Shown here piece by piece: positions 40,963 to 48,396 of a DNA stretch of 64,000 nt. The notes below the pieces were generated by a model, which was not told the DNA's origin, ran no database searches, and saw only the letters and a list, made by a program, of their open reading frames with translations. Numbering within the stretch: position 1 is the stretch's first letter; each line of letters opens with the position of its first letter. Source of the DNA: CAWGLW01 sp963823525 (GTDB taxonomy: Bacteria > Pseudomonadota > Gammaproteobacteria > Steroidobacterales > Steroidobacteraceae); contig CAWGLW010000006.1 of the NCBI GenBank assembly GCA_963823525.1, positions 558,001 through 622,000 on the forward strand, written 5' to 3'. Both the position numbers and the translations under genes were made by a program.

Positions 40963-41397
40963 TCAGACCTCAATGACCGTTGTCTCGAGCAGGCGCTCTG
41001 CGACAAGGGAATTCGAGACGAGGCAAACGTGTTCGGCTTTCTCCATCAGCTTGACCGCCTTGTCGTGATTTGCGCCGGCGGGGACACGCAAGGTCGCCAC
41101 GACGTTCATCTGCGTGAAACGCGTGACCCCGTCAACACGGTCCAGCGTGCCATCGACCTGGCATTCCAGAGCCTGCCAGTCGAACTTTGAAGCGCGTGCA
41201 ACGGCCCGGAAACTGAGCAGGAAGCAATCAGCGACGGCGGCGCAAAGCAGTGTTTCGGGCGACCAGCGGTCACCCGGTCCGCCGAACTCCGCCGGCGGCG
41301 CAGTGACCAGTGTGGGCAGTCTCGGCGACGACACGGGCGCATCGCCTTCGGGCATCGCCGAGGCCTGTACGGTGTAAAGGTGAGGGTAAGGATGCAT
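40963..41397 (-). CDS. OsmC family protein
   Basis: 144-aa OsmC/Ohr-fold protein. The two family cysteines are seen in LLCAAVADCFLLSFRAVA and KAEHVCLVSNSL, which would act as peroxidatic and resolving residues in a thiol peroxidase. The segment PPAEFGGPGDRWSPETLL is the usual N-terminal half. Ohr or OsmC proper cannot be distinguished; it looks nearer to the YhfA-like general group. It lies between rlmH and maf, a linkage I do not know to be conserved. Confidence 0.88.
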   Translation of the reverse strand: MHPYPHLYTVQASAMPEGDAPVSSPRLPTLVTAPPAEFGGPGDRWSPETLLCAAVADCFLLSFRAVARASKFDWQALECQVDGTLDRVDGVTRFTQMNVVATLRVPAGANHDKAVKLMEKAEHVCLVSNSLVAERLLETTVIEV

Positions 41398-41473
41398 ATT
41401 GAACTCCAGTCGCTCAGGCTAAACGGAAAATTGAACCCGCTGGTGTGCGCGTTGTCCACCGGCAGCTTCGCAA

Positions 41474-41935
41474 TCAGGCCCGGTGATAAGGCAATCCCTT
41501 GATGACACTCACCGCGCGGTACAGGGCTTCGGCGGCCACCACGCGCGCGAGGCCGTGCGGCAGCGTCAGCGGTGAAAGCGACCACCGCTGCCGGGTCCGT
41601 TCATCCACCTCGGGGGCCAACCCGTCCGGTCCGCCAATACAAAAGACCAGCGAGTCCGCACTGCGAGCCCTTTCTTCGAGCCAGCGAGCCAGCTGTCCGG
41701 TGGAAAAAGCGCGACCTTCGACCTGCAATGCGACGATGTAGGCCCGCTCGCCCGCACGCGCCAGCATTCGCCGGCCTTCGCCCTCGACAGCCCGACGGAC
41801 ATCGCCGCCGCCCCGCCTGCCCAGCGGGACCTCGTTCAACTCGAGTCGGTACTCACCGCGCAAGCGATCCGCGTACTCATGAAAGCCGGCAGTCACCCAG
41901 CCTGGCATTCTGGTACCGGCCGCGACAATGCGCAT
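41474..41935 (-). CDS. rlmH: 23S rRNA (pseudouridine1915-N3)-methyltransferase
   Basis: 153-aa SPOUT methyltransferase that modifies helix 69 of assembled 70S ribosomes. Conserved stretches are MRIVAAGTRMPGWVTAGFHEYADRL, SLVFCIGGPDGLAPEV with the SAM knot, and LSPLTLPHGLARVVAAEALYRAVSVIKGLPYHR at the C-terminus. The ATG at 41935 agrees with the family start; GTG/TTG two codons upstream are alternatives. It follows rsfS by 24 bases in the holA-nadD-rsfS-rlmH operon. Confidence 0.96.
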   Translation of the reverse strand: MRIVAAGTRMPGWVTAGFHEYADRLRGEYRLELNEVPLGRRGGGDVRRAVEGEGRRMLARAGERAYIVALQVEGRAFSTGQLARWLEERARSADSLVFCIGGPDGLAPEVDERTRQRWSLSPLTLPHGLARVVAAEALYRAVSVIKGLPYHRA

Positions 41936-41959
41936 CAACACTCGATTTCTCCCACGGGC

Positions 41960-42478
41960 TCACGCTGCCGCGCCCCCGCCTTCCCAAAGCTTCTCCAGCG
42001 CATAGAAATCACGGACCCTGGGTTGCATCACGTGCAGCACCAGATCATAGAGATCGAGCAGCACCCACTCGCCGTCCTGCTCACCCTCAACGCCCAGCGG
42101 GCGATACCCCGCCTCCCGGCAGCGCTGCAACACGCGGTCCGCAATCGAGGTGACGTGTCGACTGGACGTGCCGCTGGCCACGACCATCGTGTCAGTCACG
42201 TCGGTCAGCTGCCTGACGTCCAGTGTTTTAACATCAATCGCTTTCATGTCCGCGAGAGCGCCGAGCACGACCTGCTGCAGTGTCGGCTTGAGTTGGGCTT
42301 TTCGGGTTCCGGCAGCCTTGGTCCGGGCGGTTTTGCCCGCCGGCTTCGCGCGGGATTCCGAGGCTCTTTTTGCAGTCTTCCGGCCGGTCTTTCCGCTCGT
42401 CTTCTTTTTCGGGGTCGACGCGGGTTTACTGGCCTTGGCGGCCGTCTTACGTGTCGTTCCTGCTCGCTTCTCGGACAT
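41960..42478 (-). CDS. rsfS: Ribosomal silencing factor RsfS with Lys/Ala-rich N-terminal tail
   Basis: 172-aa protein. Residues from about 65 onward form the RsfS domain (VVLGALADMKAIDVKTLDVRQLTDVTDTMVVASGTSSRH, DGEWVLLDLYDLVLHVMQPRVRDFYALEKLW). RsfS binds L14 and blocks subunit joining during starvation. The first 60 residues are an added tail of Lys, Ala, Thr and Arg with KKKTSGKTGRKTAK-type repeats, about as long as half the normal protein. The start MSEKRAG follows GAGGTGAGC and lies 2 bases after the nadD stop. Confidence 0.94.
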   Translation of the reverse strand: MSEKRAGTTRKTAAKASKPASTPKKKTSGKTGRKTAKRASESRAKPAGKTARTKAAGTRKAQLKPTLQQVVLGALADMKAIDVKTLDVRQLTDVTDTMVVASGTSSRHVTSIADRVLQRCREAGYRPLGVEGEQDGEWVLLDLYDLVLHVMQPRVRDFYALEKLWEGGGAAA

Positions 42479-42480
42479 GC

Positions 42481-43128
42481 TCACCTCGTGTGGTCGCTCG
42501 TATAGCATCCAGTATCCTGGATCATTTCCCGGACTGCATCGGGCACCAGGTAACGCGGATCGCGTCCCGAGCCAACGATATCCCGGAGTTCGGTCGAAGA
42601 AATCTCGAGCTGAGTCACCGGCTGGACCAGAATCCGGCCAGCCGGCTGCTCATGCAGTTCCGCCGCACTGCCCGCCCGGCGTTCGGTCAGCAGATCACCC
42701 AGCACACCAGCCGACGGTGTGCGCCAACCCGGGCGATGCGCAACCACGATGTGCGTCAATGGCAGGATCTCCTGCCAGCGGTGCCACTCGGACAAGCCGA
42801 GGAACGCGTCCATACCGATCAAAAGACACAGCGACGTCGCGGGAAACTCCTGCCGCAGTTCAGCCATCGTCGTCAGCGTATAGGACGGGCCCTGACGGCG
42901 CACCTCGCGGTCGTCGGCAACGAAACCGGGCTGCCCCGAGATCGCCGCACTGACCATGGCAAGTCGCATACCCGCATCGGCCAGCGGCGCGGCTCGGTGC
43001 GGCGGATCGCCGGCGGGCACAAATCGCACTTCACCGAGACGCAGCAGGCTCTGTAACTCGAACGCCGTGCGCAAATGACCGTAGTGAATGGGATCAAACG
43101 TGCCACCAAAAACGCCGATAGGGCTCAT
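42481..43128 (-). CDS. nadD: Nicotinate-nucleotide adenylyltransferase
   Basis: 215-aa enzyme of NAD synthesis that forms deamido-NAD from nicotinate mononucleotide and ATP. The N-terminal nucleotidyltransferase site is IGVFGGTFDPIHYGHLRTA with the HxGH-type motif, followed by PAGDPPHR, LLIGMDAFLGLSEWHRWQEIL and a C-terminal LEISSTELRDIVGSGRDPRYLVPDAV (ISSTxIR). ATG 43128 overlaps the holA stop by four bases. Confidence 0.96.
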   Translation of the reverse strand: MSPIGVFGGTFDPIHYGHLRTAFELQSLLRLGEVRFVPAGDPPHRAAPLADAGMRLAMVSAAISGQPGFVADDREVRRQGPSYTLTTMAELRQEFPATSLCLLIGMDAFLGLSEWHRWQEILPLTHIVVAHRPGWRTPSAGVLGDLLTERRAGSAAELHEQPAGRILVQPVTQLEISSTELRDIVGSGRDPRYLVPDAVREMIQDTGCYTSDHTR

Positions 43129-44135
43129 GCAGCAAGCCGGATGCCGCTGATGCCGGCGACCAGACCCGCCAGTTCCACCCACGGATCACCGCGCAGGCCG
43201 CCCTTCGTAACAAGGTCGGCGCGCGCCGCGGCGCGCATCAGGTGATCGATGCGGTCCCGGGACAGGCGATTGACCGCGACAGCCACCGGCCGTCTGAGAC
43301 TGAACCAGGTTCGCTCCGCATTGAACATTGCCTCAACCGCCCGGCCCTCACTGCGCCAGCGCTCGGCCCGGGAGAGCGTCCGCAGACCCTGCGCCAGTGC
43401 CCAGATGATCAGCGTCGGCTCACGCCCCTCGGCCCTGAGCCCTGCAAGGACGCGCAGCGCCCGGGCCGGCTGACCCGCCAGGGCTGTTGCCGCCAGCTCG
43501 AAAACGTCGTAGCGCGCGCTGTCGGAGACCAGGTCCTGCACCGCCTGTGTATCGAGAGTGGCGCCGGGCATCAGCAATGCAATGCGCTCAATCTCCTGCT
43601 GAGCGGCCAGCAGGTTGCCCTCGACCCGGTCAGCCAGCAGTTCTGCAGCCTCGGGGGCCAGCGCTACGCCGCGCTGCTCGAGGCGCTCGCGAATCCAGCC
43701 CGGCAGCGCGTCGCGGCCGACCTCACGCGGCAGCACGAGCAGGCCGGCCTTCTCATAGGATTTAACCCAGGCCACCTGCTGCCTTTTCCATTCCAGTTCG
43801 CCCGAGACCAGCAGCAAGGTGTCCTGCGGCGGTCGCTCTGCAAGACCGGTCAGCGCCTTGGCCGCAACTGCGTCGGGTGGGGAGGAAAACTTCAGTTCAA
43901 TGAGGCGACGCGTCGCAAACAAGGACAGGCTGGCCGCGTCCGCCAGCAATTCGTTCCAGTCGAAACTGCGCTCGAGGAAATGCACCTCCCGGTCGGCATA
44001 GCCTTCGCTTCGAGCCTTGGCGCGAATCGCGTCGCAGGCTTCCGCGATCAGCAGCGGCTCGGTGCCGGTCACCAGGCACACGGTGGGCAGACCGCGCGAG
44101 AGGACGCCCGCCAGGGCCTCCGAATTGGTTCTCAC
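43125..44135 (-). CDS. holA: DNA polymerase III delta subunit
   Basis: 336-aa clamp-loader wrench that opens the beta clamp. Sequence such as GLPTVCLVTGTEPLLIAEACDAIR, FATRRLIELKFSSPP, GNLLAAQQEIERIALL and DSARYDVFELAATALAGQPARALRVLAGLRAEGREPTLIIWAL is typical. The start is uncertain: GTG at 44135 aligns with the usual N-terminus, whereas a TTG at 44162 would add nine residues. It is the first gene of this block. Normally lptE is immediately upstream, but here a plus-strand block intervenes. Confidence 0.93.
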   Translation of the reverse strand: MRTNSEALAGVLSRGLPTVCLVTGTEPLLIAEACDAIRAKARSEGYADREVHFLERSFDWNELLADAASLSLFATRRLIELKFSSPPDAVAAKALTGLAERPPQDTLLLVSGELEWKRQQVAWVKSYEKAGLLVLPREVGRDALPGWIRERLEQRGVALAPEAAELLADRVEGNLLAAQQEIERIALLMPGATLDTQAVQDLVSDSARYDVFELAATALAGQPARALRVLAGLRAEGREPTLIIWALAQGLRTLSRAERWRSEGRAVEAMFNAERTWFSLRRPVAVAVNRLSRDRIDHLMRAAARADLVTKGGLRGDPWVELAGLVAGISGIRLAA

Positions 44136-44340
44136 TGCCCTGGGTGACCCGCCCGGACGCAACGGGTACGGCGGGACGACCGATTCTGGTTATGCATTTG
44201 CGGTCGATTATGCCGTCTACTCGCTGACGGTTCCAACTGTCGCGGCCGGCGAGCGGCATTTCCGGGGCCGACATGAACCGTGCCCTTCTCGCCGCTGTCG
44301 TTCAAACTGTGCGCTGAACAGGGGAAAGTGAGCCAGGTTC

Positions 44341-45042
44341 TTGCCCGATAACGCCATCGAACTGAACAAGCTGTGTTATGGCTGGACAGCCGCCAGGCCG
44401 CTTCTCGACCTGCCGGAGCTCCTTATTGCCCGAGGCGAGACCGTCCTGCTGCACGGCCCCAGCGGCAGCGGGAAAAGTACGCTGCTCGCGCTCATTGCCG
44501 GTGTGATCGAACCGACCGAGGGGTCGGTGCGATTGCTGGGCCAGGACCTCAGCGAGCTTTCCGCAAGGCGTCGAGATGCATTCCGGGGCGAACACCTGGG
44601 TTTCATTTTCCAGCTTTTCAATCTGCTGCCGTACCTGTCGGTGTTGCAGAATGTCCTGCTACCGCTGCGCTTCTCACGGGGCCGCGCCCGCCGGATTACA
44701 GACCCGCACACCGAGGCAGAGCGCCTGCTCGGCGCACTCGGCCTGACCGATCCCGCCGTCCTGCACAGCCCGGTCGCCGAACTCAGCGTGGGCCAGCAAC
44801 AGCGGGTCGCCGCAGCGCGGGCGCTGCTCGGCCGGTCATCGATCCTGGTCGCCGACGAACCCACGTCCGCCCTCGACGCCGATTCGCAGGCTTCCTTCCT
44901 GAAGTTACTGATGAGTGAATGCCGTGCGAATGAAACCGCGGTCGTGTTTGTCAGCCACGATCGGTCACTTGGAAGCGGATTCGACCGTTGCATCGAGCTG
45001 AACTCGATCAATCGGCGGACCGCAGGTGGGGGACTTTCATGA
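44341..45042 (+). CDS. ABC transporter ATP-binding protein (LolD/MacB type)
   Basis: 233-aa ATPase. Walker A is GPSGSGKST at residues 39-47, the Q loop is FIFQLFNLLPYLSVLQNVLLPL, the signature is LSVGQQQR and Walker B is ILVADEPTSALD. This subfamily (MacB, LolD, YbbA) works with FtsX-like permeases and acts as a mechanotransmitter rather than a classical importer. The only usable start is TTG at 44341, with a stop in frame just upstream; CAGG is 4 bases away. It overlaps its permease gene by ATGA. Confidence 0.92.
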   Translation: MPDNAIELNKLCYGWTAARPLLDLPELLIARGETVLLHGPSGSGKSTLLALIAGVIEPTEGSVRLLGQDLSELSARRRDAFRGEHLGFIFQLFNLLPYLSVLQNVLLPLRFSRGRARRITDPHTEAERLLGALGLTDPAVLHSPVAELSVGQQQRVAAARALLGRSSILVADEPTSALDADSQASFLKLLMSECRANETAVVFVSHDRSLGSGFDRCIELNSINRRTAGGGLS

Positions 45043-46253
45043 GCGCACTGGCAGGCCTGGCCCTGCAAAGCCTCTGGAATCGTCGTGGCAGCGTCATGCT
45101 GACGGTGTTTGCCATCGCGGTCAGCGTGGCCATGCTGCTCAGCGTGCAGAAACTTCGGACCGCGGCGCGCGAAAGCTTTGCCAGCACCATTTCCGGCACC
45201 GACCTGGTCGTGGGCGCGCGCAGTGGTCCGCTGAACCTGCTGCTCTATTCGGTTTTCCGGATTGGCGATCCAACGGCCAATGTCTCGTGGCAAACCTACC
45301 GGATCGTCTCGCAACACCGCGACGTCGCCTGGACCATTCCGCTGTCCCTCGGCGACTCGCACCAGGGCTATCGCGTCGTCGGTACCAGCCCGGCGTTCTT
45401 TGCCCACTACCGGTACGGGCAGCGGCAGGCACTCGCGTTTCGCGCCGGCCGACCGTTTGTCGGCGGTAACGAGGTGGTGCTCGGATACGAGGTGTCCCGC
45501 AGGCTGGGCTACTCGACCGGCGATTCCATCGTGATTGCCCACGGCATCGGCGAAGGCAGCTTTCAAACGCATCAGGCAGATCCCGGCGTCGTTGTTGGCA
45601 TACTGGCGCCCACGGGAACACCGGTGGACCGGGCGCTGCACGTGGACCTGGCTTTTATCGACGAAATCCACGCATCGGAGTCCGCCGGCGTTCCCGGCGA
45701 TCGCGGCCTGAGCGCATTCCTCGTGGGCATGAAATCACGCGACTCGGTGCTGTTGATGCAGCGGGCCCTGAATGAGTACGCAGCGGAGCCGCTGCAGGCA
45801 GTGATCCCGGGTGTGGCACTGGTGCAATTGTGGCAGGCGGTTGGGGTCGCCGACCGGGCGCTGATGCTGGTCGCAGCCTGTGTCGCGCTGGCCGGTTTGC
45901 TCGGCATGATGGCGTCCATATTGACGAGCCTGAATGAACGACGCCGGGAGATGGCGATCCTCCGGTCGGTGGGGGCCCAGCCCAGGCACGTGTTCGGCCT
46001 GTTGCTGCTGGAGTCAGCCTTCCTGGTCAGCAGCGGCATTGCCCTGGGCGTGCTGCTGGTCTACGCGATCGTCGGCACGCTGCGCCCCTGGATTGCAGAG
46101 CGCTATGGCATCGACCTGCCGATCAGCGGGCTGACTGCAACGGACGGGATGCTGCTCGGCGCGGTACTGGTCTCAGCCCTGCTGCTGGGCGCCTATCCGG
46201 CCTGGCGCGCCTACCGTCTGTCGCTCGCGGACGGACTGACGATTCGACTGTGA
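45039..46253 (+). CDS. FtsX/MacB-like ABC transporter permease
   Basis: 404-aa permease with the four-helix FtsX/MacB topology. TM1 is at about residues 18-35 (GSVMLTVFAIAVSVAMLLSV), a periplasmic domain of about 210 residues follows (about 50-265), and three C-terminal helices hold VAACVALAGLLGMMASIL, LLLESAFLVSSGIALGVLLVY and MLLGAVLVSALLLGAYPAW. LNERRREMAILRSVGAQPRHVFGLL between them is the family coupling motif. Start and stop both overlap neighbours by four bases. The substrate is unknown. Confidence 0.92.
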   Translation: MSALAGLALQSLWNRRGSVMLTVFAIAVSVAMLLSVQKLRTAARESFASTISGTDLVVGARSGPLNLLLYSVFRIGDPTANVSWQTYRIVSQHRDVAWTIPLSLGDSHQGYRVVGTSPAFFAHYRYGQRQALAFRAGRPFVGGNEVVLGYEVSRRLGYSTGDSIVIAHGIGEGSFQTHQADPGVVVGILAPTGTPVDRALHVDLAFIDEIHASESAGVPGDRGLSAFLVGMKSRDSVLLMQRALNEYAAEPLQAVIPGVALVQLWQAVGVADRALMLVAACVALAGLLGMMASILTSLNERRREMAILRSVGAQPRHVFGLLLLESAFLVSSGIALGVLLVYAIVGTLRPWIAERYGIDLPISGLTATDGMLLGAVLVSALLLGAYPAWRAYRLSLADGLTIRL

Positions 46254-46822
46254 AAGCAACGGCACGCATCCGGGGTTGGTCCGGGTTCGCCAGCGCGCTG
46301 CTCGGCCTGTGGCTGTCCATCGCCGCCCATGCGCAGCCGGCCTCGCAGCCCGCTGCGGCGCCGGAGGCCGGCGCTGCCGGCCCGGCACGTGAAATCGAGT
46401 GGCAGGACCTGTTACCAGCTGACGAGCGCGATACGGCTTCCCTGGTGCCGCCGACGGCGGTGCACGACTACCTGCTCGGCGAGAGCACGCCGCCGCCGGG
46501 ACAAGCTGACAGTTCCGGCATCAACCCGGATCTCGCCGACCGCGTGGTTCGATTGCCCGGATTTATCGTCCCCCTGGAGATCGACCGGCAGGGACGCGTC
46601 ACGGAACTCTTCCTCGTGCCGTTTTATGGGGCCTGTATTCACGTGCCGCCGCCACCGCCAAACCAGATCGTTCACGTAACGATGGCGGAGCCGCTGACGC
46701 TGGGGTCGATGACCGCGGCTTACTGGATGACCGGGCAGATGCGTATCGCCACGCGCCACACGCGGCTTGGCACCGCCGCCTATTCGATGCACGCTGCGCA
46801 CAGCGAAGAGTATGAATTCTGA
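46250..46822 (+). CDS. DUF3299 domain exported protein
   Basis: 190-aa protein with a signal peptide (GWSGFASALLGLWLSIAAHAQPA, cleavage near AHA-QP) and a DUF3299 domain: VVRLPGFIVPLEIDRQGRVTELFLVPFYGACIHVPPPPPNQIVHV. The single conserved cysteine sits in YGACIHVPPPPPNQ. It starts with GTG overlapping the permease stop by 4 bases. DUF3299 proteins recur beside this kind of ABC transporter, sometimes in metal-related loci such as the zinc-regulated operons of Vibrio. A periplasmic metal-linked role is possible but inferred. Confidence 0.85.
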   Translation: MKATARIRGWSGFASALLGLWLSIAAHAQPASQPAAAPEAGAAGPAREIEWQDLLPADERDTASLVPPTAVHDYLLGESTPPPGQADSSGINPDLADRVVRLPGFIVPLEIDRQGRVTELFLVPFYGACIHVPPPPPNQIVHVTMAEPLTLGSMTAAYWMTGQMRIATRHTRLGTAAYSMHAAHSEEYEF

Positions 46823-46867
46823 GATCATCCGGCGCCCCCGGCCGGACCCAACGACAAAGGTGACACG

Positions 46868-47848
46868 ATGACCGCAGGCCGCACCAAGAGCACTCCCCGT
46901 CGCAATCTCTACCCCGCCATCAAGCCGTACAACAGCGGCCTGCTGGAGGTCTCTCCGGTGCATCAGATCTACTGGGAAGAATGCGGCAATCCACGGGGCA
47001 AGCCGGTCGTCTTTCTGCACGGTGGCCCGGGTGCGGGCTGTGATGCACGGGCGCGGCGTTTCTTCGACCCACAGCGATATCGCATCGTCCTGTTCGACCA
47101 GCGTGGCTGCGGACGCAGCCGGCCGCACGCCAGCCTGGAGGACAATACGACCGCTCACCTTGTCGCCGACATCGAAAAACTGCGCAAGCACGTCGGCATC
47201 GAACGCTGGCAGGTGTTTGGTGGCTCCTGGGGTTCGACGCTGGCGCTCGCCTATGCGCAGGCGCACCCGGCACGCGTGACCGAGATGGTCCTGCGCGGCA
47301 TATTCATGCTTCGCCAGTCCGAGATTCACTGGTTTTACCAGCAGGGCGCCAGCGCCCTGTTTCCCGACCGGTGGGAACATTACATCAAGCCGATCCCGCT
47401 GCGGGAACGAGGCGACTTCGTCTCGGCCTTCCACAAGCGACTGACCAGTCCGCGGCGTGCGACGCGCCTGCAGGCTGCCCGCGCCTGGTCGATCTGGGAG
47501 GCCTCGACGAGCTACCTGCTGGCCGATGAGGACAACGTCGAGAAGTGGGGCGACGAGGATTTCGCGATCGCGGTCGCGCGCATCGAATGCCACTATTTCA
47601 TCAACAAGGGATTCTTCAAGCGTGAAGACCAGTTGTTGCGCAACGTTCGCAAGATCCGTCACCTGCCCTGCGTCATCGTCCAGGGCCGCTACGACGTGGT
47701 CTGCCCGATGCAGTCGGCCTGGGACCTGCACCGGGCCTGGCCGGAGGCCGATCTGCGTGTCGTGCCGGACGCGGGGCATTCAGCTTTCGAACGCGGCATC
47801 ACCCGGGAGCTGATTGCAGCCACAGACCGGTTCGCTGCACGGCGATAG
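46868..47848 (+). CDS. pip: Proline iminopeptidase
   Basis: 326-aa alpha/beta-hydrolase of peptidase family S33. The oxyanion region is FLHGGPGAGCDARARRFFDPQRYRIVLFDQRGCGRS, the nucleophile elbow is GGSWGSTLALAYA, and the acid and histidine lie in VQGRYDVVCP and PDAGHSAFE. It removes N-terminal proline. It comes 45 bases after the DUF3299 gene and may be the last gene of that short transcription unit. Its 3' end converges on lptE, with a GC-rich inverted repeat (GGCAGC/GCTGCC) in between. Confidence 0.93.
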   Translation: MTAGRTKSTPRRNLYPAIKPYNSGLLEVSPVHQIYWEECGNPRGKPVVFLHGGPGAGCDARARRFFDPQRYRIVLFDQRGCGRSRPHASLEDNTTAHLVADIEKLRKHVGIERWQVFGGSWGSTLALAYAQAHPARVTEMVLRGIFMLRQSEIHWFYQQGASALFPDRWEHYIKPIPLRERGDFVSAFHKRLTSPRRATRLQAARAWSIWEASTSYLLADEDNVEKWGDEDFAIAVARIECHYFINKGFFKREDQLLRNVRKIRHLPCVIVQGRYDVVCPMQSAWDLHRAWPEADLRVVPDAGHSAFERGITRELIAATDRFAARR

Positions 47849-47882
47849 GTGGCGGGGCAGCGCTGCCCGCCGGTCGCCGACG

Positions 47883-48389
47883 CTATAGCGCTTCGAGCTT
47901 CCTGAGCACGAGGTCGGCGATATCCTGGGCCATCGCCTCCTGCAGGATTTCTTCCTCGCGGTCCTTGGCAAGCAGCTGCGCCGTTTCAAAAGTGATGCTG
48001 CGGCGCTGCTCGAGTCGCTGCACCGGAGTGACCTCGACCCCTCCGCGCGAAATCGAGTAGTCAATCCAGTAGTAGATTTCGTACTCCTGCGGCGTATTGC
48101 GCGAAGAGACCGAAAGCACCCGGCGTCCCTTGCGATCTCGCTGAATTCGCAGGACGACATCGGCGGCTTCGGCCGAGCCGGCCAGTACCGCACCCGAGCG
48201 CTCCAGCGCTTCGGTCATTTCGACGGCAAAGGGCGTCAGGCTGTCTTCCGTTGCGATATAAACGCTGTTGACCCCCTCCGGCATTTGCGCCTCGCCCTGC
48301 AGGCGGAACCCGCAGGCAGCCAGCGAAGCCAGCGCGAGCGCGACCAGGGATCGAAGAAGACGCACGCCAGTCAGTGAGTGGCGATTCAT
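47883..48389 (-). CDS. lptE: LPS assembly lipoprotein LptE
   Basis: 168-aa lipoprotein that plugs LptD in the outer membrane. It has a lipoprotein signal peptide ending LASLAACGFRLQGEAQMPEGV (lipobox LAAC; C at about residue 23), then the LptE core IATEDSLTPFAVEMTEALERSGAVL and IYYWIDYSISRGGVE. Low sequence conservation is normal for the family, and synteny (directly after leuS, 7 bases) secures the call. In most relatives holA follows; here it is 3.7 kb away behind an inserted plus-strand block. Confidence 0.92.
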   Translation of the reverse strand: MNRHSLTGVRLLRSLVALALASLAACGFRLQGEAQMPEGVNSVYIATEDSLTPFAVEMTEALERSGAVLAGSAEAADVVLRIQRDRKGRRVLSVSSRNTPQEYEIYYWIDYSISRGGVEVTPVQRLEQRRSITFETAQLLAKDREEEILQEAMAQDIADLVLRKLEAL

Positions 48390-48396
48390 GAGTGGC

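Noticed and set aside
47849..47882. GC-rich inverted repeat between pip and lptE as a terminator
   Set aside because: The stem is short with no T tract on either strand; it may help, but I could not support it as a feature.
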